A DNA stretch of 38,709 nucleotides from Microvirga massiliensis (GCF_001006805.1 NZ_LN811364.1:108713-147421); one strand, 5' to 3'; positions 7,357-16,124 are shown, counted from the stretch's first letter. Notes: generated by a model from the letters alone, not told the origin. Translations and numbers: made by a program.

Positions 7357-8625
7357 ATGAATTCGCCTAGATCATCATCGGATCCGCGCCAAGTCTATGT
7401 CATCGGCGCGGGCGTGGTCGGATTGAGCGCTGCGGTCCAATTGCTGCGGCGCGGCTTATCGGTCACGGTCATCGAGGAGAGCGAACCCGGCTCCGGCGCG
7501 TCCTATGGCAATTCGGGAATGCTGGGTGCCAACACCGCGATCCCGACCTATCGGCCGGGAATGATCTGGAAAGTTCCAGGTTGGCTGGCCGATCCGCTCG
7601 GGCCGCTGACCGTTAAGGCGCGCTATTTGCCGCGAGCTTTGCCTTGGCTGTGGCAGTATCTCAAGGCCGGCACCCGGGCGCAGGTATTCCATGCTTCGCA
7701 GGCGCTCCGGACCCTGCACAGATCGACCCTCGAAGGCTGGCGCGACAACATCGGTGGCAGCGCCATGGACCGCCTGACGCGCCGCGACGGCCAGATCTAT
7801 CTCTGGGAGGGCTTGAACGAGCCGCCGACACGCAGCCTGGAGGACGAGGTCCGCAGCCATCTCGGCATCGAGTCCGAGATTCTAGGGGTGGATCAGATAC
7901 GCCAGTATTTCCCGGGGATTTCCCGCGATATCTCGCATGGCCTGTTCATCCCCGGGAATGGCCATACTGTCGATCCGAAAGGGCTTGTGAACGCGCTTTC
8001 CGAGAGGTTCCAGCAGGAGGGTGGTGTCCTGGTCCGGGAGCGCGTCGTCAAGCTCTGGCGTGATGATCGCGGTCGCTGGAGCTTAATGACTAACCTGAAC
8101 AACCATCACGGGGACTTGGTCATCCTGGCGGCCGGGGCATGGTCGGCGCGCCTCTTGTCGACTCTGGATGTGAAGATCCCGCTGGAGTCGGAGCGCGGCT
8201 ACCATGTGATGCTGCGCAATCCGTCGATCCGGTTGAACATGCCGATTCTGAACAAGACGCGTTACTTCGGGCTCAACTCCATGTCCGAAGGTCTGCGCGT
8301 CTCAGGTACGGTCGAGATCGCCGGCCTCGAGGCCCCGCCCACGCTCAAGCGGGCGAAGATTCTCGTCACCCAGGCCAAGCGCCTGTTCCCCGCACTGACC
8401 TTCGACGAGGAGGTGTACTGGATGGGACACCGGCCATCTACGCCCGATGGGTTGCCAGTCATCGGACCGATCCCAGGGCAGCCGAACCTCTTTGGTTGTT
8501 TCGGACATGGCCACTCCGGTCTGACGGCAGCACCTGCGAGTGGTCAGCTGCTGGCCGAACTCATCTGCGGCGAGAAGCCTACGATCGACCCCGAGCCTTT
8601 TGCCGCCTCGAGATTTCTCCGATGA
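7357..8625 (+). CDS. FAD-dependent oxidoreductase, D-amino-acid dehydrogenase (DadA) type
   Basis: This 422-residue protein has an N-terminal FAD-binding dinucleotide fold (YVIGAGVVGLSAAVQLLRRG, with GAGVVG at residues 17-22, followed by a VTVIEE strand). Its C-terminal pattern (GHRPSTPDGLPVIGPIPGQ, then GCFGHGHSGLTAAPASGQLL) is typical of the DAO/DadA superfamily. These enzymes oxidise amines or D-amino acids to imines, passing electrons to a quinone or oxygen; the imine then hydrolyses to a keto acid or aldehyde and ammonia. The preceding stop is 9 bp away, placing it in the importer operon. RidA at 2941-3291 could act on its imine product. The substrate is unknown and is presumably what the importer brings in. 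Confidence 0.9.
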   Translation: MNSPRSSSDPRQVYVIGAGVVGLSAAVQLLRRGLSVTVIEESEPGSGASYGNSGMLGANTAIPTYRPGMIWKVPGWLADPLGPLTVKARYLPRALPWLWQYLKAGTRAQVFHASQALRTLHRSTLEGWRDNIGGSAMDRLTRRDGQIYLWEGLNEPPTRSLEDEVRSHLGIESEILGVDQIRQYFPGISRDISHGLFIPGNGHTVDPKGLVNALSERFQQEGGVLVRERVVKLWRDDRGRWSLMTNLNNHHGDLVILAAGAWSARLLSTLDVKIPLESERGYHVMLRNPSIRLNMPILNKTRYFGLNSMSEGLRVSGTVEIAGLEAPPTLKRAKILVTQAKRLFPALTFDEEVYWMGHRPSTPDGLPVIGPIPGQPNLFGCFGHGHSGLTAAPASGQLLAELICGEKPTIDPEPFAASRFLR

Positions 8626-8707
8626 GGCCCTCGTCTACGGGCTTATGACCGTCCTCATGATCGTGGCGCCGCTGGGGTTGAGCAGTTAGAAACAGGGAAT
8701 TGGAACC

Positions 8708-10012
8708 ATGGCAAGGCGGTTGAAAGCGGCGCTGAGGGGCGAAGACTCGACACAAGATGCCGCGCTCACGAGGACGGTCGAAGAGCTTCTCGCGCAGGTG
8801 GAGGCCGGGGGCGATCGTGCGGTGCGTGAGCTTGCCAACAAGTTCGACGGGCTCGACCGCAACTCCTATCGGCTGAGCGAGGCGGAGGTCCGCCGCTGCG
8901 TCGAGAGCCTCACCAAACAGCAGCGCGAGGACATTGAGTTCGCCCAGGAGCAGGTCCGCAACTTCGCGCGGGCGCAGCGGGCCGCCGTGAAGGACATCGA
9001 GATCGAAACATTGCCGGGAGTGATCCTCGGCCACAAGAACATCCCCATCGCGAATGTTGGCTGCTATGTGCCGGGCGGGAAGTATCCGCTGCTGGCCTCC
9101 GCCCATATGTCGGTGCTCACCGCCAAGGTCGCTGGCTGCGACCGTGTGATCACCTGCGCGCCGCCGTTCCAGGGCGAACTCGCTCCCCTGATAGTGGCGG
9201 CCCAGTATCTCGCGGGTGCTGACGAAATCTACTGCCTTGGCGGCGTCCAGGCGATCGCGGCGATGGCGTTCGGTACCGAAACGATCAAGCCGGTTGATAT
9301 GCTCGCCGGCCCGGGCAATGCCTATGTCGCGGAAGCCAAGCGCCTGCTGTTCGGGCGCGTCGGCATCGACCTGTTTGCCGGGCCGACCGAGACCATGGTG
9401 ATCGCCGACGACACGGTGGACGGTGAGATGTGCGCCACCGACCTGCTGGGACAGGCCGAGCACGGCGTCAATTCGCCGGCCGTCCTGCTGACCACATCGG
9501 AAAAACTGGCGCGCGACACGATCCGCGAGATCGAGCGGCTTCTGCAGATCCTGCCAACCCGCGAGATTGCCCGAAAAGCCTGGGACGACTATGGCGAGGT
9601 GATCCTCTGCGAGGACGACGACGAAATGGTGCATGAGGCGGACCGGATCGCGTCGGAGCACGTGCAGGTGATGACTGCCGATCCGGGCTTCTTCCTCGAG
9701 CGCCTGAAGAACTACGGCTCTCTATTCCTCGGCGCGCGCACGACCGTGGCGTATGGCGACAAAGTGATCGGCACCAACCACACGCTGCCGACGAAAAAGG
9801 CTGCCCGCTACACCGGCGGCCTCTGGGTTGGCAAGTTCCTGAAGACCTGCACCTATCAGCGCGTGGAGACCGACGAGGCCTCAGCAATGATCGGCAAACA
9901 CTGCTCGCGACTGTGCATAATGGAAGGCTTCGTCGGCCATGCCGAACAGGCCAATATCCGCATCAGGCGCTTCGGCGGCCTCAATGTTCCCTACGGCGCC
10001 GCTGCCGAATGA
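8708..10012 (+). CDS. HisD-family NAD-dependent dehydrogenase, possibly sulfopropanediol dehydrogenase (HpsN)-like
   Basis: This 434-residue protein belongs to the histidinol dehydrogenase family, with FAGPTETMVIAD and GQAEHGVNSPAVLLT as landmarks. By recalled alignment to E. coli HisD, the zinc ligands are Q249, H252, D351 and H411, the catalytic pair is E317-H318, and E406 corresponds to the residue near the substrate imidazole; all are present. HisD oxidises a primary alcohol to an acid in two NAD steps. No other histidine biosynthesis gene is nearby, so this is more likely a catabolic paralogue. The tail (RYTGGLWVGKFLKT, then EGFVGHAEQANIRIRRFGG) looks more like HpsN-type sulfopropanediol 3-dehydrogenases than true HisD, but this could not be tested. 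An 82-bp gap separates it from the oxidoreductase. AGGG precedes the ATG. Confidence 0.85.
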   Translation: MARRLKAALRGEDSTQDAALTRTVEELLAQVEAGGDRAVRELANKFDGLDRNSYRLSEAEVRRCVESLTKQQREDIEFAQEQVRNFARAQRAAVKDIEIETLPGVILGHKNIPIANVGCYVPGGKYPLLASAHMSVLTAKVAGCDRVITCAPPFQGELAPLIVAAQYLAGADEIYCLGGVQAIAAMAFGTETIKPVDMLAGPGNAYVAEAKRLLFGRVGIDLFAGPTETMVIADDTVDGEMCATDLLGQAEHGVNSPAVLLTTSEKLARDTIREIERLLQILPTREIARKAWDDYGEVILCEDDDEMVHEADRIASEHVQVMTADPGFFLERLKNYGSLFLGARTTVAYGDKVIGTNHTLPTKKAARYTGGLWVGKFLKTCTYQRVETDEASAMIGKHCSRLCIMEGFVGHAEQANIRIRRFGGLNVPYGAAAE

Positions 10013-10106
10013 TGTCGAAAATCTGTTGCAGGCGGCCGGGTCGGTGATCGAACAGCTCGGATCACGGTCGGCGACGCTGGCTGCCATGGCCCCAGCCCGG
10101 ACGCAA

Positions 10107-10120
10107 CCTGACAGGTCAGG
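10107..10120. promoter_or_regulatory. Predicted GntR operator, variant copy
   Basis: CCTGACAGGTCAGG contains TGACAGGTCA, one base away from the TGACATGTCA core found at 2159-2168 and 3322-3345. It lies 59 bp before the transaminase start, in the 166-bp gap after the HisD-family gene, and may give this gene its own regulated promoter. Confidence 0.45.
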
Positions 10121-10178
10121 AATCGTCTGACTTGGCGCTGCGATGATCAGTTCAAACCCGTTCTTATGGAGTCGACAT

Positions 10179-11171
10179 ATGGCGGATGCTCCGTTCTTAT
10201 CGTGGCCCGAGCCGTCGCGCGGAAAACGCCGTGAGCCGGTCGCGGCGCGCTTTGCCGCCGGCACCGCCTGGACCGACGGGAAGATCGTGCCGGTCGCTGA
10301 GGCGACGCTGCCGCTACTCGATTGGGGGTTTTTGCGTTCCGACGCCTGTCAGGAAACGATTTCGGCCTGGGACGGGATCCTGTTCAGGCTCGATGACCAT
10401 CTCGACCGCTTCTGGCGCTCGCTCGACCGGCTGCGCATGACCTCACCGCTGAGCCGGGAAGAGATCCGCCGCATCATCCATGTGCTCATCGCCACCGCCG
10501 GCTATGACAACGCGTATGTCCAAATCATCATGACGCGCGGTCGGCCGCCGATCGGCAGCCGCGACATTCGCCTGTGCAGCAACCGTTTCCAAGCGTTTTG
10601 CATTCCTTACGTCTGGATCGCGACGCCCGAGGTACAGGAGCGCGGCCTGCACCTGCATGTCAGCCGACGCCATCGTGTGCCTGCGGCCTCGGTCGATCCC
10701 ATGGTGAAGCACTATCATTGGCTCGACTTCGAAATGGGCCTGCTCGAAGCCTATGACGCCGGCGCTGAAACCGTCGTGCTGTCGGATGCCAACGGCAACA
10801 TCCTCGAAGGACCGGGCTTCAACATCTTCATCAGGAAGGGCGACAAGCTGCTCACGCCCAGCTCCGGCATGCTCGATGGCATGACGCGCCGCACAGTCAT
10901 GGAGATCTGCCGTGATCTCGGTATCCCCGTCGAGGAGACCGACGTGCCGATTGAGACTTTGTTGAATGCGGACGAAATCTTCCTGACGACCACAGCGGGC
11001 GGCGTCCTGCCCGTGACCTCGGTGGACGCCAAGGCCATCCGCAACGGCCCAGGGCCATTCACTGCCAGGATCCATAGCGCCTATTGGCAACGCCGCGCCG
11101 ATGGCTGGCTCGGCGATCCCATCGACTACACCATCCCCACAACCCTCGTCGCGGAATTGGGGTGTGCATAA
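10179..11171 (+). CDS. Class IV PLP aminotransferase, (R)-amine:pyruvate transaminase type
   Basis: This 330-residue fold-type IV PLP enzyme shares a D-amino-acid/branched-chain transaminase fold. The PLP lysine is K177 in SVDPMVKHYHW, the cofactor-binding glutamate is E210 in ILEGPGFNI, and the phosphate-binding and active-site loops include MLDGMTRRTV and FLTTTAGGVLPVTS. Segments such as AWDGILFRLDDHLDR, PYVWIATPEVQ and VPAASVDPMVK resemble fungal (R)-selective amine transaminases more than BCAT or DAAT, which suggests an (R)-amine or D-amino donor. The ATG at 10179 is preferred because GGAG lies 7 bases before it; an earlier in-frame ATG at 10143 lacks a good ribosome site. It is the last gene of cluster A, possibly with its own operator. 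Confidence 0.88.
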   Translation: MADAPFLSWPEPSRGKRREPVAARFAAGTAWTDGKIVPVAEATLPLLDWGFLRSDACQETISAWDGILFRLDDHLDRFWRSLDRLRMTSPLSREEIRRIIHVLIATAGYDNAYVQIIMTRGRPPIGSRDIRLCSNRFQAFCIPYVWIATPEVQERGLHLHVSRRHRVPAASVDPMVKHYHWLDFEMGLLEAYDAGAETVVLSDANGNILEGPGFNIFIRKGDKLLTPSSGMLDGMTRRTVMEICRDLGIPVEETDVPIETLLNADEIFLTTTAGGVLPVTSVDAKAIRNGPGPFTARIHSAYWQRRADGWLGDPIDYTIPTTLVAELGCA

Positions 11172-11743
11172 TCGCTCCAAGACGCCCGGCGCACCACGAC
11201 CGACACCAATAATCTGATCGCAGTGCCACTGTGACAGTCTGCCGAACCGAAAGGGCGCGCGTCTTTGCAAGAGTTTCGGCCTCGTGCTGGCTCCGCGAAC
11301 GGCGAAGACCCTCTACCAATCCGGACCTCATCTTGTGTCTGTCAGTCGTGCAGAGTTTGATCGGTTTGTTCTATTAGGACAGCAATCGGTTTCGTTGGCA
11401 CCGAGATTGGGTAGTTTGTTATGCCCGAGGTTGCCTATCTGACGACGGAAGGTCGGGCGTGAGTTCAAGGTCGAGGCGCTCGCTTGATCATTGGTCGAGA
11501 GGCAGCATTGGGTCAGGACATGGAGGTCCACGAGAACGTGCTGCCCAAATCGGTGAAGCATTTTGTGGCCGATCCGGCGCAGGTCCTCTGGACACCGGAG
11601 GATTAGCCGAAGCAGCTTGAGGTCGAGCGACTGCGAATGCAGCTTATCCGGTTCCCCTGACCCAATTGATGTAGGCGAGGCGCCAGTCCAAAGTGGGCTT
11701 CGGCCGCTCACGACCGGTTGAAGGCCGCAATCGTCGACCATCA
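11172..11743. other. Stretch without a recognised gene
   Basis: No frame here gives a confident family. A plus-strand segment at about 11496-11607 reads REAALGQDMEVHENVLPKSV and on to a TAG, which looks protein-like but could not be identified and has no clear start. It lies next to the IS110 remnant and may be transposon-borne or a gene tail. Confidence 0.3.
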
Positions 11744-11749
11744 AGCAGA

Positions 11750-12360
11750 AGATCAAGGCCTTCACGGGCCACCCTTGGCACCATCATCACTCTCCAACAG
11801 ACCGATTCTCGATGTGCCGCAGCCATGACAAGGCCATGCGGGAGACGTTTGGCAAGCTCTCGGACGCGATTGGAGAAGCTGCGCTTGCCCACCTGCCCGA
11901 CTTGCAGACCAGACCCCGGCAATAACCTGCGGATGCCACAATATAATCTGACTTGCCGATCAGAAGCATCTGTGCGGTGAGCAGAGCCCGCAGCCCTTGG
12001 GAAAACGTCGATTTCACGAGCACGTGTCGGAACCAGACGGTCGGGATTACCTGCGTTTTCGCACGGGCATCGGTGCAATCGGACTTGACCGGCATGGTCT
12101 TGGCCGCAGCCCAAAGGCGCAGCATCCCGATGCGTGAGACAGGCAGACCGGCTCCTGTAAGTCCTGCATACAGCCGGCAAGACAAAGCGCCTGCCTCCAA
12201 ACCGGCTCGGTTAAAGGCGCCGTCCATTTCCTGGCGTGCCATCGCGAGCGCCTCTGGCTTTGTATCCTCCAGTAGCTCGCGGACAACATGCCCATGCTAG
12301 TCCACAATGCAGATGATGCTGCTCAAACGAAACGTCGTCCGCGACGAAGTGGGACTCCAT
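11750..12360 (-). pseudogene. IS110-family transposase remnant (N-terminal half)
   Basis: Reading the minus strand from about 12360, one frame contains a VADDVSFEQ-like start that resembles the first acidic motif of the DEDD domain. A shifted frame has SSIICIVD, then an amber codon at 12299-12297, then HGHVVRELLEDTKPEALAMA and GLEAGALSCRLYAGLTGAGL. The pattern continues with MPVKSDCTDARAKTQVIPT and LRALLTAQMLLIGK, then moves to another frame (GLQVGQVGKRSF, VRELAKRLP). This order is that of IS110/IS116/IS902 transposases. The C-terminal transposase_20 domain with its serine is missing. At least two frameshifts and one nonsense codon show that it is long dead. No terminal repeats are expected for this family. 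Confidence 0.7.
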
Positions 12361-12506
12361 GGTATCTCATGCGACCGCTCTTCGATGGGCGGCCTCACCC
12401 ATCAACTGGGCGCGATTGCCGAGGCTACCGTGCCCGGTTGATTACGGAATCTAACTTGTCGCACTCCCGCAGAAAGCAGACATTGCCGCCTATCTCGAGG
12501 CTGGGT

Positions 12507-13820
12507 CTACTCGAAACCGCTTTGCTGTATGATCCCAGCTCGCTTCTTCGTAAATTCCACAACGGAAGACAAATAAAAATCGAGATCCGATTGGCTGACC
12601 GGGAGACTCAGAGCTATCATGCCGCGCCGCGCGGTATAAATTCCGGCATCCAGCATATCAAAGAAGAACAGCTCCCGGAGGAGGTCTTCGCGTTCATGCG
12701 CTCTGTACGGTCGGTCGATCGGCCCCGGGCGGAAATGCGGGGTTATGAGGGATCCTAAGCCCGTAAACATCAGCCCGGTGCCGCAGCATGCAGTATTCAA
12801 CCTGTTTCGTAGGCTTTCACCCTGATGGAAGAGGTCGTTGGCCGCTTGATCTCCAAAAACTTCCAAGGCCGCCGTCCCAGCGGCCATACTGAGGACGTTA
12901 TTGTTGAACGTCCCCGCATGGGGAATACTTTCTGCGAAAAGCTCCATGATCTCCCTACGGCCACCGAAGGCGCCAAAACTCATTCCTCCACCCAGGTATT
13001 TTCCAAGAGTGGTCATATCGGGGCTTATCCCAAGGCGCCTCTGCATGCCGCCTGTAGACATGCGGGAAGTCATCACTTCATCAAGAATGAGGAGAGATCC
13101 GGTTTCGACTGTCGCCTGCCGAATAGCCTTGATAAATTCGGGAGACCCCGGAATACATCCGCCAGCGCCTAGCATTGGCTCAACAATAACAGCAGCTATG
13201 TCGGATCCAGAATCGCGGATTGTTGCAAGCGTGCCTTCAACATCGTTGTAGTCGCCGAAAAGAAAGGGGAATGGGACTGAAGTTGTTGGCCCAGAAACTG
13301 GAAAGCTCAGAACTCCGCCGTGGTAAGCCCCACGAAACACCAGCACTTTCGAGCGTTGTGTGTACGCGCGGGCAGCGGTCAGGGCCATGATGTTGGCCTC
13401 TGTGCCACTGTTTGTGAAGCGGATCCTGTCTATGGAAGAAAAACGGGAGCAGATCCCGCGAGCAAGTGCCTCTTCCGCCGCGCCTACAGCGGCCAAACTT
13501 ACGCCATTCGAAAGCGCGCCTCGAATCGCGTCATGAATTGTCCTCTCACTATGGCCAAACAGACCCGCTGAATATTCGCCACATAGATCAAGATAGTCGT
13601 TGCCGTCGATGTCTTGCAATCTGCAGCCCTCTCCGCGCGCCATGGCAGTGGGGAAGGGGCGATAACTTAGCAGGGTTCGCGTATTGCCACCTGGCATGAC
13701 TTGCCGCGCTTTGGTGCTTAACTCTGCGCTTTTTGGTCTCTTCCTGGCATAAACATCATGCGCCTCCTTGATTGCCTCTCGGAGGCTTGTGAGAGAATTT
13801 GAAAGCTGCGAATTTTCCAT
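12507..13820 (-). CDS. Class III aminotransferase, glutamate-1-semialdehyde 2,1-aminomutase-like
   Basis: This 437-residue PLP enzyme has the fold-type I class III pattern: MPGGNTRTLLSYRPFP near the N-terminus, DIDGNDYLDLCGEYSAGLFG, RFTNSGTEANIMALTAAR (cofactor phosphate region), AYHGG, IVEPMLGAGG, LILDEVMTSR with D247, and the Schiff-base lysine K274 in TTLGKYLGGGMSFGAFGG. HemL-type enzymes use the same layout, but no haem gene is near and clustered regulators are GntR type, so this is probably a catabolic aminotransferase or aminomutase of unknown substrate. The ATG at 13820 follows GGAG by about 9 bases. It is divergent from the GntR gene at 14437 across a 616-bp gap that carries a TGTGATCACA palindrome. 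Confidence 0.9.
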   Translation of the reverse strand: MENSQLSNSLTSLREAIKEAHDVYARKRPKSAELSTKARQVMPGGNTRTLLSYRPFPTAMARGEGCRLQDIDGNDYLDLCGEYSAGLFGHSERTIHDAIRGALSNGVSLAAVGAAEEALARGICSRFSSIDRIRFTNSGTEANIMALTAARAYTQRSKVLVFRGAYHGGVLSFPVSGPTTSVPFPFLFGDYNDVEGTLATIRDSGSDIAAVIVEPMLGAGGCIPGSPEFIKAIRQATVETGSLLILDEVMTSRMSTGGMQRRLGISPDMTTLGKYLGGGMSFGAFGGRREIMELFAESIPHAGTFNNNVLSMAAGTAALEVFGDQAANDLFHQGESLRNRLNTACCGTGLMFTGLGSLITPHFRPGPIDRPYRAHEREDLLRELFFFDMLDAGIYTARRGMIALSLPVSQSDLDFYLSSVVEFTKKRAGIIQQSGFE

Positions 13821-13870
13821 GTAGAAGCACTCCGATTAGCGCGAGCTTTGGATCCTTCTCCGCACCATAA

Positions 13871-13880
13871 TGTGATCACA
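13871..13880. promoter_or_regulatory. Predicted GntR-type operator
   Basis: TGTGATCACA is a perfect 10-bp palindrome 50 bp upstream of the class III aminotransferase start. It has the GT-N-AC-like symmetry common in FCD-regulator sites. The divergent GntR protein at 14437-15183 is the natural candidate to bind it. Only one full copy was found. Confidence 0.4.
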
Positions 13881-14436
13881 AAACATTGCAATATGATTGT
13901 GCGGAAAGGCAGATTACCAAGGTCGCGGCCAGCGCTCGTCGGTCTAGGGGACAGAGACGTGAACGATGTTTTATTGGGCGAGAACCCGAGCGACGTCCTC
14001 TATGTGTAGGCGCTCACCGGCACAAACCTGTTAGTACCGGTTTGGCGTTCGCTGGACAGAATGTAAGGGGCAAAACCGCGGGCGAATCGGCGGACGGGGA
14101 TGCAAACGCCGACAAGTCAGCACCGTTTCCTAGAGGATTTTGTTGTGATCTTCTCAATGCTTAACCCGGCCCGGGCTTTATGGCTGACGGAGCCAGTCGT
14201 CTGGCGCCCAGGCTCAACCTGGCTCCCCAAAGCTGACTGTCGGCGTCACCAAGTGGGCTCGTATTTCGAAATTGGAAGCGACTCTCCCTCGTGGTCGCCG
14301 GCTTGCATCAGGGGAGAGAGCTGTCGCTAAAAGCCGCTTTCTGTATCCAGATGCCTTGCCTTGGAGAGAGATCGCTGGATTGGATTCGGTCTCTAGCTTT
14401 CGGCCCCACAGGACTGACCTCGGAGTTTCGAGCGGG
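13881..14436. other. Long divergent intergenic stretch without a recognised gene
   Basis: Short plus-strand frames run through this stretch, including a 92-codon one at 13886-14164, but none shows a family pattern or a good ribosome site. It may be decayed insertion DNA that separated the aminotransferase and regulator promoters. Confidence 0.35.
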
Positions 14437-15183
14437 ATGATAGATTCTGACGGAGATACGGCGCCCTCGAATGACGAGCAGGCGTATCGAAGACTTCGCC
14501 GAGCATTGATGGCTGGCGCGTTCCTGCCCGGCGAGCGTCTATCTATACGGAGGGTGGCGGCAGCACTCGACATGGGGATGATGCCCGTGCGTACGGCCCT
14601 GCTCCGCTTGGCCAGCGAGAAGGCTCTCGACGTTCTGCCCTCCGGAACTGCAGTAATACCGAGATTGTCAAAGACGGCTTTCCGTCACCTTACGGCGATC
14701 CGCCTTCAATTGGAGCCTCTCGCGGTCCAATTTGCAGCCCCAAATCTACGTCCGAAATGTCTGAAATTGTTGAGTGACAGTATTGACAGACAGAACGCTG
14801 CGCGTGAGCGAGGTGACCCAGAGGAGTTATTGCGAAACGATCGAGAATTCTTGTTCACGATTTATCAAGCATCCGAATCGCCCATGCTGCTCAGTTTCAT
14901 CGAAAACGTGTGGCTCCGCCGTAGTCCTCTGTTCTGGGAAGCGAGGTGGGCTCTACTTGCACGGTATGGGACTATTACGAGACATCCGAAGATTCTTGCT
15001 GCCCTGAGGGCCAAAGATGTGGAATCAGCATGCGCAGAGTTAAAGTTGGAGATTCATAGTGCAGCTGAGTTTCTACTTAAAGAAATTCCTTTCGCTAGTA
15101 TTGATCCCAACGAGGCGAGTTCCGGAAAAAGTCAAGATTCCCGAGCCAAAGGTCGATTTTGGAAAGGCGCGGCTCTCCCATGA
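14437..15183 (+). CDS. GntR-family transcriptional regulator, FCD-like
   Basis: This 248-residue regulator has a GntR winged helix at about residues 12-75 (QAYRRLRRALMAGAFLPGER, then LDMGMMPVRTALLRLASEKA) followed by a helical effector domain (FRHLTAIRLQLEPLAVQFAA, then REFLFTIYQASESPMLLSFI). In typical FCD proteins the second of these segments has a metal-binding histidine (REFHxxLY); here leucine stands there, so ligand binding may not depend on the usual metal. The ATG at 14437 is chosen because the HTH begins shortly after and GGAG lies 11 bases before it; an earlier in-frame ATG at 14272 would add 55 residues without domain character. It probably controls the divergent aminotransferase. 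The base composition is less GC-rich than cluster A. Confidence 0.82.
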   Translation: MIDSDGDTAPSNDEQAYRRLRRALMAGAFLPGERLSIRRVAAALDMGMMPVRTALLRLASEKALDVLPSGTAVIPRLSKTAFRHLTAIRLQLEPLAVQFAAPNLRPKCLKLLSDSIDRQNAARERGDPEELLRNDREFLFTIYQASESPMLLSFIENVWLRRSPLFWEARWALLARYGTITRHPKILAALRAKDVESACAELKLEIHSAAEFLLKEIPFASIDPNEASSGKSQDSRAKGRFWKGAALP

Positions 15184-15206
15184 GCCGGGACATAAAGTAA
15201 ACATCT

Positions 15207-15560
15207 TTGGTCGCTGCGGGTAATGGATCGACCCGCGCCAAGTCGCAGCTTTCGGTGTTGCTCGATTATCTGCCCCCGATCGAGGAGCCGCGCGAACTGC
15301 ATCGCGTGGCGCGTCCGCTGGCCGAACTGCTGCTCCTGACGGTGTGCGGAACGATCGCGGATTGTGACGACTATGACGCGATCGTGGGCCGGGGCGAGCA
15401 GCATCTGGCCTTTCTGCGGCAGTTTCTGCCCTATCATCACGGCGTGCCGACCGGGCGCTGGCTGACCATCATGATGAGCCGGATCAGCCCAGCGCTGGTT
15501 GCGAGCGCCTTCACGGGCTGAGTGCGGGCCTGCTGGCCAGGGTCCGACATCGCGAGAGCA
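15207..15560 (+). pseudogene. ISAs1-family transposase, N-terminal fragment
   Basis: The frame reads LLDYLPPIEEPRELHRVARP, LAELLLLTVCGTIADCDDYD and FLRQFLPYHHGVPTGRW, the DDE_Tnp_1-associated N-terminal domain of ISAs1 (H-repeat) transposases. A TGA at 15519-15521 interrupts it where relatives have tryptophan (FTxW), and the frame continues a little (VRACWPGSDIA) before losing similarity. The catalytic DDE part is absent. It starts 23 bp after the GntR stop, so an ISAs1 copy inserted or recombined just behind that gene. Confidence 0.72.
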
Positions 15561-15811
15561 CCGGCTGTGCTCGCCAGAGGGGCCCGGACCAATGGGTCGG
15601 GCTCAAGTAGGGACGAGTCCGTGCATTAGCAAGCGCCGCTTGGCACCGCTGGAGTGGTCGCAGGCTACTTATCGGTGGCTTCGCTAAATCCACGCGAAGC
15701 AGCATCGCTTGGTGCACCAGCGAAATGGAACACCGCGGTACATCCGGACTTGTCTTTGAAGCGCGATCATTCAACGATTGCGAACAACCCGTTTGAATAA
15801 ACGCTGTTGTT

Positions 15812-16124
15812 GTGACCCATTCCGAGCAAATTCCCGAGATGATCGAATCTCGCGCGGTGCAGAATCTGGTCGAGGTCGAGGCAATCAGCGGCGCGACTGT
15901 ATTCGGCCGGCTCGGCGGCTGGGCCGAGGTGTTACAGTATGGTGCTCTCTAGCGGGCAATGGCCTCGACCCGCCGACAGACGCGAAGCAGCAGAATACGA
16001 TGCTTGGTTCGGCGCCGAGGTCGCAGCCAGGGTTGCAGAGGCCGATCGTGGCGAGTTCATCGACAGCGATGAAGCCTTTGAGGCCGTGGAGGTGGCCATC
16101 GCCACAGCGATCGAGCGCCGATGA
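15812..16124 (+). pseudogene. Decayed ParC-like partition/antitoxin protein
   Basis: The first part starts at a GTG at 15812 and reads SRAVQNLVEVEAISGATVFG, then RLGGWAEVLQYG, before a TAG at 15950-15952. This resembles the N-terminus of plasmid ParC-type stability proteins (AVRGATVxGQPGGWxVxxxYG). The second part, in another frame, reads REAAEYDAWFGAEVAARVAE and ends at 16124, resembling the C-terminal helical antitoxin tail that precedes ParE toxins (EYDAWFRxxV). The middle of the usual protein is missing. The second part taken alone is a 61-codon frame from an ATG at 15939 that overlaps the toxin start by ATGA, so it could still make a short antitoxin. The family is inferred from memory of these motifs. 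Confidence 0.45.

Noticed and set aside
8579..9661. Minus-strand open frame of 360 codons
   Set aside because: It is antisense to the HisD-family and oxidoreductase genes, shows no family pattern and results from high GC content.
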